From NCBI GenBank assembly GCA_964557975.1, contig CAZLCG010000001.1, forward strand, positions 1 to 64,000: a stretch of DNA of 64,000 nucleotides. Direction: 5' to 3'. A model generated the notes under the pieces. It did not search any database, was not told where the DNA came from, and saw nothing but the letters and a program-made list of their open reading frames with translations. Origin of the DNA: Fimenecus sp964557975. Its GTDB lineage: Bacteria > Bacillota > Clostridia > Oscillospirales > Acutalibacteraceae. The translations under genes and the position numbers were made by a program. The number at the start of each line of letters is the position of its first letter. Position 1 is the first letter of the stretch. This document shows, one piece after another, positions 50,370 through 58,915 of this stretch.

Positions 50370-50488
50370 ACAACAGAAACAGCGGTAATCCCGCTACGGC
50401 GGGTTTACATATATAGTTTTCTCATTTTCTTTTTCATATTTGAATCCTAACCCCTTTTGCAAAAAAGACCGTTTATGACGGTCTTTTT
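50370..50488 (+). ncRNA. Candidate small non-coding RNA upstream of copA
   Basis: About 119 bases between a near-consensus promoter and a perfect intrinsic terminator, with no open frame that has a ribosome site. The 5' part folds as GTAATCCCGC/GCGGGTTTAC (50385-50408, nine of ten pairs) closed by the stable loop TACG. A pyrimidine-rich unpaired stretch containing CTAACCCCTTTT follows, able to pair with AGGGG-type ribosome sites. The terminator is AAAAAGACCG/CGGTCTTTTT. It could alternatively be an attenuated leader of copA, but copA has a separate extended -10 (TGCTACAAT at 50541-50549). No known RNA family was recognised. Confidence 0.6.
50462..50488 (+). terminator. Intrinsic terminator of the candidate small RNA
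   Basis: Perfect ten-base stem AAAAAGACCG/CGGTCTTTTT with a seven-base loop, ending in five T. Confidence 0.9.
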
Positions 50489-50579
50489 CGCTTTTGTTTT
50501 TAATTCATAGTAATTTACTGTGGATTTTTACATACATATATGCTACAATAAACAGGAAATAATAAATCAGGGTGATAAA

Positions 50580-52808
50580 ATGCTTCAAAAATACAGGATT
50601 ACGGGGATGTCCTGCTCCGCGTGTTCCGCTTCGGTCGAAAAGGCGGTTTCAAGGACAGAGGGCGTGATTTCCGCTCAAGTCAACCTGCTTGCAAACACGA
50701 TGATTTGCGAATACGATGAAAAAATAACCGACGACGAAAAAATAATCAACTCCGTCGAAAAGGCAGGCTTCGGCGCGGCTGTATTCACGCTCAGGAACAG
50801 TGTGCCCGAGCCGAAAGAGAAGTACACACCCGTTAAAACAAGGCTTACGGTATCCGTAATACTTTTGGTTATATTGATGTACGTTACAATGGGGCATATG
50901 GTCGGGCTTCCGCTTCCGCCGTTTCTTCACGGGACGCAGAACGCGCTGCGGTTCGCGCTCGTTCAGCTTGCGCTTACGCTCCCGATAATTTATGTTAACA
51001 GAAAGTTTTATTTTTCGGGTTATTCCGCTCTTATAAGGCGCGCGCCGAATATGGATACGCTTGTCGCGCTCGGTTCGACCGCCGCGCTCGTTTACGGTAT
51101 TGTTTCAACGGTTATTATCGGCGTCGGGCTTTACAAAAACGACTTGACGCTTACCGAGAAATACGCTTCCAATCTTTATTTTGAATCGGCAGCGACAATA
51201 CTGACGCTGGTGACCGTCGGCAAATTCCTTGAGGAGCGTTCCAAGAGGAAAACAGGCTCCGCCATTGCGAAGCTGATCGATTTAACGCCGAAAACCTCAA
51301 CGGTTATCAGGGACGGTAAGGAATTGACGATCCCGACAGAGGAGATCGTAAAGGGCGATTTGGTTTTAATTAGGCCCGGTGAGAGCATACCTGTTGACGG
51401 TAAGGTCGTCAGCGGAGGCTCGGCGGTTAACGAATCGGCTATTACGGGCGAAAGCCTGCCCGTTGAAAAGAATATAGGCGATACGGTCGTTTCGGCGGCG
51501 GTCAACCTTAACGGCTCGTTCACTATGGAGGCGCAAAAGGTCGGATTTGAAACAACGCTTTCAAAAATCATTGATTTGGTTGAAAGCGCAAGCGCGACCA
51601 AAGCTCCCGTTTCAAAGCTTGCCGACAAAATATCGGGTGTTTTTGTACCCATCGTTATGGGAATTTCAGTCTTGACGGCAATTGTCTGGCTGGCTTCTGG
51701 CGCTTCCGCCTCATTCGCGTTTAACTGCGCGGTTTCGGTTCTGGTAATTTCCTGTCCGTGCGCTCTGGGGCTTGCAACGCCCGTTGCAATTACGGTTTCC
51801 GTAGGCAGATGCGCTTCAAAGGGAATTTTAATTAAATCCGCAGAGGCAATTGAGAATTTAAGCACGGTTGACACTGTGGTTCTCGATAAAACGGGTACGG
51901 TTACCAACGGCAAGCCCGACGTTTCGGACGTAATCCCCATAGGAATTGATAAAGAGAAGCTTATTCTGATTGCCGCCGCGCTTGAAAAGCAGTCCGAGCA
52001 TCCTTTGGCGGACGCTGTTGTCAGGTTTGCGGGCGATAAAACGCTTCCCGAAGCCGTCAATTTTAATTCCGTAACGGGAAAGGGAGTTTCAGCTGAGATT
52101 GAGGGCAAAACCTATTATGCGGGCAACAAGGACTTTATGAGTTCGCTGCCCGTCTCGCTCGGGGAATATGAAAAAACAGCGTCCGAGCTTCAGGACGGGG
52201 GCAAAACCGTTATGTATTTTGCCGACGGGGAAGCGCTTGTCGGAATTATCGCCGCAGCGGACGAAATTAAGCCGACAAGCCCCGAAGCGGTTGATAAGTT
52301 GAAAAAGCTCGGCATTGATGTTATAATGCTTACAGGCGACAATAAAAGAACAGCGGCTTTGATTGCCGAAAGAGCGGGCATTGAAAAGGTTATCGCCGAG
52401 GTTATGCCTCAGGATAAGTTTACCGAGGTCGCGCGTCTTAAGGACGGGGGAAAAAGGGTCGCTATGGTCGGCGACGGAATTAACGACTCTCCCGCGCTTG
52501 TCAAGGCGGACGTGGGGCTTGCAATCGGCAACGGAACGGATATTGCGATCGATTCCGCCGACATAGTGCTTATGAAAAACGACCTTTCTTCAGCCGCCGA
52601 AGCCGTCGGCTTTTCGCGCAAAACGATGAAAAATATTAAAGAAAACCTTTTCTGGGCGTTCTTTTATAATGTTATTTGTATTCCGCTTGCCGCGGGCGTA
52701 TTTTATCCCGCGTTCGGAATTTCGCTTTCGCCCATGCTGGGGGCGGCGGCGATGAGCCTATCGTCGCTTTTCGTTGTAAGCAACGCTTTGAGATTATATA
52801 AGAAATAA
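50580..52808 (+). CDS. copA: Copper-exporting P1B-type ATPase
   Basis: Encodes 742 residues. One N-terminal heavy-metal domain (GMSCSACSASVEKA, CxxC), eight predicted membrane spans, the Cu(I)-type CPC in SCPCALGLATP, phosphorylation site DKTGT with Asp436, SEHPLADA, and MVGDGINDSPAL. It pumps Cu(I) out of the cell. ATG at 50580 is preceded by AGGGTGA; a 20-codon upstream extension has no ribosome site. A likely extended -10 (TGCTACAAT) lies 31 bases upstream. No copper regulator (CsoR or CopY) is adjacent. Confidence 0.95.
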   Translation: MLQKYRITGMSCSACSASVEKAVSRTEGVISAQVNLLANTMICEYDEKITDDEKIINSVEKAGFGAAVFTLRNSVPEPKEKYTPVKTRLTVSVILLVILMYVTMGHMVGLPLPPFLHGTQNALRFALVQLALTLPIIYVNRKFYFSGYSALIRRAPNMDTLVALGSTAALVYGIVSTVIIGVGLYKNDLTLTEKYASNLYFESAATILTLVTVGKFLEERSKRKTGSAIAKLIDLTPKTSTVIRDGKELTIPTEEIVKGDLVLIRPGESIPVDGKVVSGGSAVNESAITGESLPVEKNIGDTVVSAAVNLNGSFTMEAQKVGFETTLSKIIDLVESASATKAPVSKLADKISGVFVPIVMGISVLTAIVWLASGASASFAFNCAVSVLVISCPCALGLATPVAITVSVGRCASKGILIKSAEAIENLSTVDTVVLDKTGTVTNGKPDVSDVIPIGIDKEKLILIAAALEKQSEHPLADAVVRFAGDKTLPEAVNFNSVTGKGVSAEIEGKTYYAGNKDFMSSLPVSLGEYEKTASELQDGGKTVMYFADGEALVGIIAAADEIKPTSPEAVDKLKKLGIDVIMLTGDNKRTAALIAERAGIEKVIAEVMPQDKFTEVARLKDGGKRVAMVGDGINDSPALVKADVGLAIGNGTDIAIDSADIVLMKNDLSSAAEAVGFSRKTMKNIKENLFWAFFYNVICIPLAAGVFYPAFGISLSPMLGAAAMSLSSLFVVSNALRLYKK

Positions 52809-52816
52809 TTTTATTT

Positions 52817-52972
52817 TAGCCTGACGGTGCGAATTTGAACTCGGTTTTGCAGGGCGGATTTCCCCTGCACGGCGTCAAAAATGCTCGCAATTTACGCCTG
52901 TCAAGGACGATAAGCTGAAAAGCGGCAAAAGGCCGCCGTTTTAGGCGGGTTCAAATCCGCACCGTCAGGCTA
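52817..52972. mobile_element. Short inverted-repeat element between copA and copZ
   Basis: 24-base terminal inverted repeats, 52817-52840 and 52949-52972, match at 23 positions; both have the core GCCTGACGGTGCG. The 156-base unit has an inner TGCAGGG/CCCTGCA hairpin and no gene. It begins eight bases after copA and ends 17 bases before copZ. Confidence 0.6.
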
Positions 52973-52989
52973 CTAAAAGGAGAATTGCC

Positions 52990-53199
52990 GTGAAAAAAGA
53001 AATCAAAATTGAAGGTATGCACTGCGCGCACTGCACCGCAAGGGTCGAGGACGCTCTCGGCGCATTAGACGGCGTAAAAAAGGTTAAAACCGACCTTAAA
53101 AAGGGTCTTGCCAAAATCGAGTGCGACGAGGACATTTCCGATGACGTTATAAAAGAAGCAATCGAAGCGCTCGGCTTTGACGTAGTTGCTGTTTCGTAG
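52990..53199 (+). CDS. copZ: Copper chaperone-like heavy-metal domain protein
   Basis: Encodes 69 residues, a single HMA domain with metal motif GMHCAHCTARVEDAL. It should bind Cu(I) and pass it to CopA. GTG start eight bases after AGGAG. Lies downstream of copA beyond a small inverted-repeat element. Confidence 0.92.
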   Translation: MKKEIKIEGMHCAHCTARVEDALGALDGVKKVKTDLKKGLAKIECDEDISDDVIKEAIEALGFDVVAVS

Positions 53200-53209
53200 G
53201 TTATTAAAA

Positions 53210-54034
53210 ATGACGGTTCACAGATTTAATTTGGCTGACGCGCCGTTTGAAAAAATAAAAAACGGAACAAAGACGGTTGAATTAAGGCTTTATGACGAGA
53301 AACGCCGGACGGTAAGCGTTAATGATTCGATAATCTTTTCAAATGATGCCAGCGATACTGTTTCGGTTGCCGTTAAGGCTCTGCACAGGTTTGCCGATTT
53401 TAAGGAACTGTACAGTCGGTTGGATTTGCTGAAATGCGGATATAACGAAGTCGATATTGCAAACGCGAGCTATACCGATATGCAGGAATACTATTCCGTC
53501 GGGGATATTAAAAAGTACGGCGTTGTCGGTATTGAATTTGTAAAGTGTGAGCTTTGGGATGCATACGACAGGCAAATGAATATAATTGACGGTGCGGTTT
53601 TGCGCAGAGGAGAACCGCTTTCGGATGGATTATATCATTTGGTTTGTGAGATAATCGTAAAACATATTGACGGCACGTATCTTGTTATGCAAAGAGATTT
53701 AAATAAGCATTTCGGCGGTATGTGGGAGCTGACCGCAGGCGGTTCTGCCCTTATGGGAGAATGTCCTTTAGACTGCGCGGCAAGAGAGCTTCGGGAAGAA
53801 ACGGGAATTGTGTCAAACAGTCTTAAAAAGCTCGGCACTGTGGTTCACGACGGGCATCACTCAATATATTTTGAATATTTATGCGTGACTGATTGCGATA
53901 AAAGCTCAGTTGCTCTGCAAAAAGGGGAAACGATAGGCTTTAAGTGGCTCGGCGCTGACGAAATAAAAAAGTTGACGCCAAATGAATTGGTTACAACGCG
54001 AATTCAGAATTTTGCGCCTGAATTGCAGGCTTAA
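53210..54034 (+). CDS. ASCH-Nudix fusion protein
   Basis: Encodes 274 residues. The N-terminal ~110 residues fit an ASCH domain (FEKIKNGTKTVELRLYDEKRR followed by a VNDSIIFSN strand), a fold of the PUA class thought to bind RNA or modified nucleotides. The C-terminal half is a Nudix hydrolase with the full box from GGSALMGE to RELREETGI and an upstream LVMQRDLNKHFGGMWELTAGG, as in isopentenyl-diphosphate-isomerase-like Nudix enzymes. The substrate is unknown; a modified nucleotide or RNA cap is possible. ATG at 53210 is 11 bases after the copZ stop. A terminator follows. Confidence 0.85.
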   Translation: MTVHRFNLADAPFEKIKNGTKTVELRLYDEKRRTVSVNDSIIFSNDASDTVSVAVKALHRFADFKELYSRLDLLKCGYNEVDIANASYTDMQEYYSVGDIKKYGVVGIEFVKCELWDAYDRQMNIIDGAVLRRGEPLSDGLYHLVCEIIVKHIDGTYLVMQRDLNKHFGGMWELTAGGSALMGECPLDCAARELREETGIVSNSLKKLGTVVHDGHHSIYFEYLCVTDCDKSSVALQKGETIGFKWLGADEIKKLTPNELVTTRIQNFAPELQA

Positions 54035-54050
54035 AATCCAATTGTAAATA

Positions 54051-54088
54051 AAAAGGATCTGACGGCGCTGACCGTCAGGTCCTTTTCG
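54051..54088 (+). terminator. Intrinsic terminator after the ASCH-Nudix gene
   Basis: Fifteen-pair stem from AAAAGGATCTGACGG and CCGTCAGGTCCTTTT (one G-T pair) with a six-base loop. Confidence 0.85.
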
Positions 54089-54098
54089 GTCTTTATCG

Positions 54099-54120
54099 GG
54101 TTCAACTCCCCTTGCCTTAA
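54099..54120. repeat. Solo end of the 40823-41100 element
   Basis: GTTCAACTCCCCTTGCCTTA matches the right terminus of the MITE-like element at 18 of 20 bases. No partner end is near, so it looks like a remnant. Confidence 0.5.
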
Positions 54121-54143
54121 TAAAATTGTAACTGTTTTATGAC

Positions 54144-54171
54144 TTGTTTTGTAAGAAAAATAAGCTACAAT
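54144..54171 (+). promoter_or_regulatory. Promoter of the two-component genes
   Basis: TTGTTT (54144-54149), 16-base spacer, TACAAT (54166-54171) preceded by AGC. The ~130-base leader contains a GGCGTCC/GGACGTC hairpin near 54208-54243. Confidence 0.5.
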
Positions 54172-54307
54172 AACCGCATAAAGCAAAAGGCGTGTTTTGA
54201 TTTTTCCGTAAGGGGCGTCCGCCGTCCGAAAAGCGGGGGACGTCTTGCCTAAATTATGTGTTTTGTGGTATTATCGGTATAAAGAATGTTTTTGGGGGAT
54301 ATGTAAA

Positions 54308-54997
54308 ATGTATAATGTGCTTGTATGCGATGACGACGAGGCTATACTCGATTCGCTTGAAATTTACCTGAAGCTCGAGGGCTATAACGTGCTGACCGCT
54401 TCCGACGGCGAGGAGGCTGTCAAAATTGCCGAAAATAACGAGCTTCACTGTATCGTACTCGATATTATGATGCCGCGGCTCGACGGGCTTAACGCGACGC
54501 TAAAGCTTCGCGAAAACAATAATATACCGATCATTCTGCTTTCTGCAAAGAGCGAGGATACCGACAAGATCACGGGGCTTTCCTTCGGCGCGGACGACTA
54601 CGTTACAAAGCCCTTTAATCCGCTTGAGCTTATGGCGAGGGTGAAGTCGCAGATCAGGCGTTATGTAACTCTGGGAAGCGTAATTTCAAAGGAAAGTATT
54701 ATCGAGACGGGCGGGCTTCAGCTTGACACCGACGCCAAGGAGGTCATTCTTGACGGCGAGGTTATTAAAATGACGGCTACGGAATACGGAATTTTGGAAT
54801 TTTTAATGAAAAATATGGGCAAGGTCCTTTCAACCAATCAGATTTATGAGGCTGTCTGGAACGAGCCGTCGTTTCAGACCGAAAAGACGGTAACCGTTCA
54901 TATAAGAAGAATAAGGGAAAAAATTGAAATCAATCCTAAAGAGCCGAAATATTTAAAGGTGGTGTGGGGAATTGGATACAAAATCGAGAAATATTAA
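54308..54997 (+). CDS. OmpR/PhoB-family response regulator
   Basis: Encodes 229 residues. Receiver domain with CDDDE, phospho-acceptor Asp52 in IVLDIMMP, and TKPFNPLELMARV; the C-terminal winged helix runs from IETGGLQLDTDAKEVILDGEVI to VHIRRIREKIEINPKEPKYLKVVWGIGYKIE. ATG at 54308 is preceded by GGGGGA; a longer frame upstream lacks support. It overlaps the sensor kinase gene by 26 bases, so the pair is cotranslated. The signal and targets are unknown. Confidence 0.93.
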   Translation: MYNVLVCDDDEAILDSLEIYLKLEGYNVLTASDGEEAVKIAENNELHCIVLDIMMPRLDGLNATLKLRENNNIPIILLSAKSEDTDKITGLSFGADDYVTKPFNPLELMARVKSQIRRYVTLGSVISKESIIETGGLQLDTDAKEVILDGEVIKMTATEYGILEFLMKNMGKVLSTNQIYEAVWNEPSFQTEKTVTVHIRRIREKIEINPKEPKYLKVVWGIGYKIEKY

Positions 54998-57383
54998 ATA
55001 CTCATACGGCGCAAAGGTGCTTGCGTTCTTTCTTGCGATGGCCCTTGCGGTTTCGGCGGGGGTGCTGCTTGCCTCCGATGTGGATTTGATTCTGCAATAT
55101 TCTTCGGATGACCTTTCGACGATGTTTACTAAAACAGAGTTTAATTACACCGACGGCAGAATGTTTGAAAGCACGGTTAAAAAGCATATAAGCACTCTTT
55201 CAAAGCTCGTTCTGCCCGAGAATTTGGAGGACTATTTAGACGGCACATACTGTACTAAGGAGGAGGAGCTGGAGCTTGCCGAAAAATTTTATGAACGTTC
55301 GTCGGAAAGCTTTTCCGAGATAGACGATGAAGAGTATTACGAAGCGGGTTTTTACAGCACGGAGGAATATACTACCCCTGTCAGCGGTTACGGCGAGTAC
55401 TGCCTCAAGGTAAGTCTTGAGTTTTGCAAATACAACACGAAAATGACCAAAGATGAATTTCTGAACAATGTCGCGGAAATGTATGACGACGCGGTTGCCG
55501 ACGCTAAGCGCGAATGCGAAAACGCCAAGGCGGCTGCGAAAAACACGGCGGACAGCCTTGTAAATTTAAAATACTTTATTCGCAACACCGTAACGGGAGA
55601 GGTCGTTTCAAACATTTCCGAGCAGGAGCTTTCCGAAATGCGCGACGGCTGGTATCTTACCTATACGGCGGACAGCGGAATAATCGGTTCGTCCGACAAA
55701 GACAGAGTAGCGGTAAACGGATATTATATTTACAACAGTCTTAATTCACTGCTCGATAAATCCTACGGCGATAATAATATCGATATAGCCCTTGCTTTGC
55801 CCAAGACGGAGGATTTGAAGCCCGGCGACGCATATTACACGCTCGGGCAGAATACGGTAAGCGTTAAAAATAATTTTACCGAATTCGGCACGGCGGGTAT
55901 GGCGTTGCTGCTTGCGGCGCTTGTACTGTCGGTTTATCTTGTAATGGTGAGCGGCAGGACCGATAATTCGGGTGAAATTTCGCTTTCGTGGGTTGATAAG
56001 ATACCAACGGATATCCACTTTGTTGTAAGTGCGGCGCTTTCATTCTTTTGCGTTTCGGGCGCGTTCGTTCTTGTAAACGCAGTTTGGGACGATTTGTTTA
56101 GCGGCGACTACACGCAGGTTATGTCCTATTTAATGATTTTGGGCTGCGCTATGCTTCTCGCGCTGTTTATTGCCGTGCTTACCGAGTGGTCAATGCACGT
56201 TTCAAGGTTTTATAAGGCGAGAAAACCGTTTTTCAGAAATTCGGTATGCGGAAAAGCAGTGCTGTTTACGGTTAAAATAATTAAGGGGATTATTAACGCC
56301 GTAAGGCGCGTTATTTCCTTTTCGCCGAAAAAGATTAAGAAAAAGGCGTTTTTAATCGCTTTGGTCTATCTGTTTTTAAACACAGTCGGCATTTTTCTGC
56401 TTACAATTTCCTACGACGGCGCATTCTTTATTACAATGCTTTTTATTGCATTCATTAACGTTGTAACGCTGACAATCATATGGAAATATCTTATCGCTCT
56501 TGATGAAATTGCCGTTGCCGCCGAAAAGGGGAAAAACGGCGAAGCGCCCGAAAAAATAGCTTCCGAAAAGTTTCCCGAGCCTATGAAAAGCATTGCCGAA
56601 AATCTTTATGTTACACAGGACGAGATGAAAAAGGCGGTCGGCGAAGCGGTCAAGGGCGAAAGAATGAAAACAGACCTTATAACAAATGTTTCGCACGATC
56701 TTAAAACTCCGCTGACGTCGATTATCACATATGTCGATCTGCTCAAAAAATGCGATATTAAGGACGCAAACGCGCAAAAATATATATCGGTTCTCGACGA
56801 TAAGTCAAAGAGGCTTAAAAGGCTTATCGACGACCTTGTGGAGGCGTCTAAGGTTTCGTCGGGCGCGGTCAAGCTTAATATTATAAACGTAAATCTTAAC
56901 GAGCTGACCGTTCAGTCGATTGCAGAGGTTGAGGATTCATACAGGAACAATAACCTTGAAATTATTTATAGCGGAGCGGAAAACGCGCCGATAGTCCGAG
57001 CCGACAGCCAAAAGGCGTGGCGCGTTATCGACAACCTTTTGAGTAATGCAAAAAAATATTCGCTTTCCGGTTCAAGGGTTTATGTTGAGGTCGGAATCAG
57101 GGAAAATTCAGGCTTTTTTTCAATTAAAAATGTTTCAAGGCAGGCTCTTAACATTGACGCCGAAGCGCTTACGCAGAGGTTTGTAATGGGCGATTCCTCA
57201 AGGACGAACGAGGGAAGCGGATTGGGGCTCTCGATTGCAAAGGATTTATGCGCCCTGCAGGGCGGTAAGCTGAAGCTTGAAATTGACGGCGATTTGTTTA
57301 AGGCGACAATGGAGCTTCCGCTTGCAAATCCGGAAAAGGATATGCGGGCGGAAAAGCCCGTAAGCGGCGAAAGCGGGCAATAA
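54972..57383 (+). CDS. Sensor histidine kinase with multi-span membrane domain
   Basis: Encodes 803 residues. Layout: one membrane span at ~12-35, a large acidic extracytoplasmic region (~36-295), then about five spans between ~300 and 510, a linker, the dimerisation domain NVSHDLKTPLTSIITYVDLL with phospho-acceptor His575, and the ATPase domain with DNLLSNAKKYS and EGSGLGLSIAKDL. It starts with TTG at 54972 inside the regulator gene. The resemblance to sensor kinases of wall-stress or antibiotic systems in Clostridia is only general; the ligand is unknown. A terminator follows. Confidence 0.9.
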   Translation: MDTKSRNIKYSYGAKVLAFFLAMALAVSAGVLLASDVDLILQYSSDDLSTMFTKTEFNYTDGRMFESTVKKHISTLSKLVLPENLEDYLDGTYCTKEEELELAEKFYERSSESFSEIDDEEYYEAGFYSTEEYTTPVSGYGEYCLKVSLEFCKYNTKMTKDEFLNNVAEMYDDAVADAKRECENAKAAAKNTADSLVNLKYFIRNTVTGEVVSNISEQELSEMRDGWYLTYTADSGIIGSSDKDRVAVNGYYIYNSLNSLLDKSYGDNNIDIALALPKTEDLKPGDAYYTLGQNTVSVKNNFTEFGTAGMALLLAALVLSVYLVMVSGRTDNSGEISLSWVDKIPTDIHFVVSAALSFFCVSGAFVLVNAVWDDLFSGDYTQVMSYLMILGCAMLLALFIAVLTEWSMHVSRFYKARKPFFRNSVCGKAVLFTVKIIKGIINAVRRVISFSPKKIKKKAFLIALVYLFLNTVGIFLLTISYDGAFFITMLFIAFINVVTLTIIWKYLIALDEIAVAAEKGKNGEAPEKIASEKFPEPMKSIAENLYVTQDEMKKAVGEAVKGERMKTDLITNVSHDLKTPLTSIITYVDLLKKCDIKDANAQKYISVLDDKSKRLKRLIDDLVEASKVSSGAVKLNIINVNLNELTVQSIAEVEDSYRNNNLEIIYSGAENAPIVRADSQKAWRVIDNLLSNAKKYSLSGSRVYVEVGIRENSGFFSIKNVSRQALNIDAEALTQRFVMGDSSRTNEGSGLGLSIAKDLCALQGGKLKLEIDGDLFKATMELPLANPEKDMRAEKPVSGESGQ

Positions 57384-57425
57384 AAGAATTGAAATATTTT
57401 CAAGCGCCGCTTTAAGCTTGCTTGC

Positions 57426-57447
57426 CGGAGCGCTGCTCCGATTTAAA
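57426..57447. repeat. Dispersed repeat, partial copy 4 (3' module)
   Basis: Identical over 22 bases to the end of copy 2 (30468-30489), containing the palindrome CGGAGCGCTGCTCCG followed by ATTTAAA. Confidence 0.65.
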
Positions 57448-57476
57448 AACTCCTCCTGTCAAAGGGAGGAGTTTTT
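57445..57476 (+). terminator. Intrinsic terminator of the two-component genes
   Basis: Twelve-base stem AAAAACTCCTCC/GGAGGAGTTTTT around a short loop, ending in five T. Confidence 0.85.
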
Positions 57477-57505
57477 GCCGTTTCCGCGGTTTTCGGCGCA
57501 AGTAA

Positions 57506-57612
57506 ATCCCCCCAAAACAGTCCTGAAAATTTTTCAAGCGCCTGCTTCGGGGGGATCGTACCAAGGAGAAATCAATATGAAAAAAACATTGCGTTACATT
57601 TCCGCTCTTTGA
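57506..57612 (+). pseudogene. Truncated gene start: leader hairpin, ribosome site and 11-codon ORF
   Basis: ATCCCCCC (57506-57513) and GGGGGGAT (57549-57556) form a perfect eight-base stem. A strong AAGGAG follows at 57563, and an ATG at 57577 opens MKKTLRYISAL then stops at 57612. The peptide looks like the start of a secretion signal that has been cut. Its last bases lie over the stop of the convergent LRR gene. It is either the remnant of a secreted-protein gene or a real short peptide. Confidence 0.4.
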
Positions 57613-58901
57613 GCATTATAATTGACGGTTATATTTTTCTTAAACAGCATATAGTCGTACTTCGGCAGGTATGAGCTTCCTATTTCGCCCGATTTGAAGG
57701 TCGTCTCGTCCGCCGCGACGTTCATTTCGGAAATACCGATAAGATTTCCGTCATCCTTATAAACCGAATCCCAAAACGCGTGATGACCGATGTATGTAAC
57801 GCTTGAGGGGATATACATATATGTAAGCCCTCTGTCCTTAGTGAACGCGTCCGAGCCGATTTTTTCAAGCCCTTCGGGAAGCGACGGGTAAACCAGATCA
57901 AACATTCCCTCGGTATAGCTTGTCGTCATATTTGTTTCGCTGCTTTTGTAGGAGTAAATTGCGTTGATGTTACCCGCGTCGAAGAAGCCGAGAGTGCCGA
58001 TTTCCTTTAACCCCTCGGGCAGGTAGACGTAACGCAGATTCGCGTAATTGAAGCAAAGCGGACCGATCGTTTCAACCGTTGAGGGAATAACATAGGTGCG
58101 AACCTTCAGGTTATATTCCTCAAAGAATGCTTCGTCGTATTTTTCCGTAGTGCCCCAAAGCTCCTCCATCTCATTGCCGCTGTCGTCAACCAAATCGGAA
58201 ACCTGCGTACCGTCTTCGTCAAGATGAGCATAGCCCTCCTGCAAACGCAGATACCTGTCATGGTCGATGGGGTAGCAGATAATTTCCGTCACGTCCTTGT
58301 TGTAAAGAACGCCGTCAATGTCGCAGTAATACGGGTTGTTTTCGTCAACATAAATACACTGGAGCGCCCAGCAGGAATAAAACGCCTTTGAGTCGATTTC
58401 CTCAACGTCCGCGCCGATGTTTATAACGGTAACCGTGTTGTCGCAGTTAAAGGCATATTCGTGTATCTTTGTGACCTTGCCCGTGTTGTCGTAGCTTATT
58501 GTGGTCGATGCGGCTTCGCCGCCCAAAAGCATACCCGTGTCCTCGGCGTCATAGTTGTAGGAAGCCAGCCCGTCAACGGTAAATTCCTTAACGGTGCCGT
58601 CGTTTGAAAACTGGATAAGTTCATAGCAGCCGGCTTTTCCGTCAATTTCCTCATAATTGAGAGTACCTGTGTTTAAAAGCGCCCTGACGGAAAAATAAAG
58701 CGATATTATAACGGCGAAAACTATAAACAGGATAAGAATGATTTTTGCGAGCGTCTTATCTTTATAAGAGGCATTTATTTTCGGGGCGGCAAGACCTTCA
58801 ATTTGATAAGTCCATATTTCGTCTTCGGGAATATCAAGTATCTCTTCCGCCGCCGCGGCCTCCGCCTTTTTGGTCTTTTCCTTTTTTACCTTTTTACTCA
58901 T
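57594..58901 (-). CDS. Membrane-anchored BspA-like leucine-rich repeat protein
   Basis: Encodes 435 residues. A Lys/Ala/Glu-rich cytosolic N-terminus (~1-50) precedes one membrane span (KIILILFIVFAVIISLYFSV), and the rest carries LRR_5 (BspA/Treponema type) units such as YVIPSTVETIGPLCFNYANLRYVYLPEGLKEIG and MYIPSSVTYIGHHAFWDS. Such repeats usually mediate protein or host-surface binding. ATG at 58901 is six bases after GGGGGTGA; a GTG three codons earlier is less likely. It starts 14 bases after the transporter gene and is presumably cotranscribed with it. Confidence 0.82.
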   Translation of the reverse strand: MSKKVKKEKTKKAEAAAAEEILDIPEDEIWTYQIEGLAAPKINASYKDKTLAKIILILFIVFAVIISLYFSVRALLNTGTLNYEEIDGKAGCYELIQFSNDGTVKEFTVDGLASYNYDAEDTGMLLGGEAASTTISYDNTGKVTKIHEYAFNCDNTVTVINIGADVEEIDSKAFYSCWALQCIYVDENNPYYCDIDGVLYNKDVTEIICYPIDHDRYLRLQEGYAHLDEDGTQVSDLVDDSGNEMEELWGTTEKYDEAFFEEYNLKVRTYVIPSTVETIGPLCFNYANLRYVYLPEGLKEIGTLGFFDAGNINAIYSYKSSETNMTTSYTEGMFDLVYPSLPEGLEKIGSDAFTKDRGLTYMYIPSSVTYIGHHAFWDSVYKDDGNLIGISEMNVAADETTFKSGEIGSSYLPKYDYMLFKKNITVNYNAQRAEM

Positions 58902-58915
58902 CAGACTCACCCCCG

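Noticed and set aside
51176..52108. Reverse-strand frame of 310 codons inside copA
   Set aside because: Long but antisense to clear CopA motifs (CPC, DKTGT); no family features.
52941..52972. tRNA-like T-arm (GGGTTCAAATCC) in the copA-copZ gap
   Set aside because: The arm does not pair with correct T-stem geometry and there is no anticodon arm; it is the end of an inverted-repeat element.
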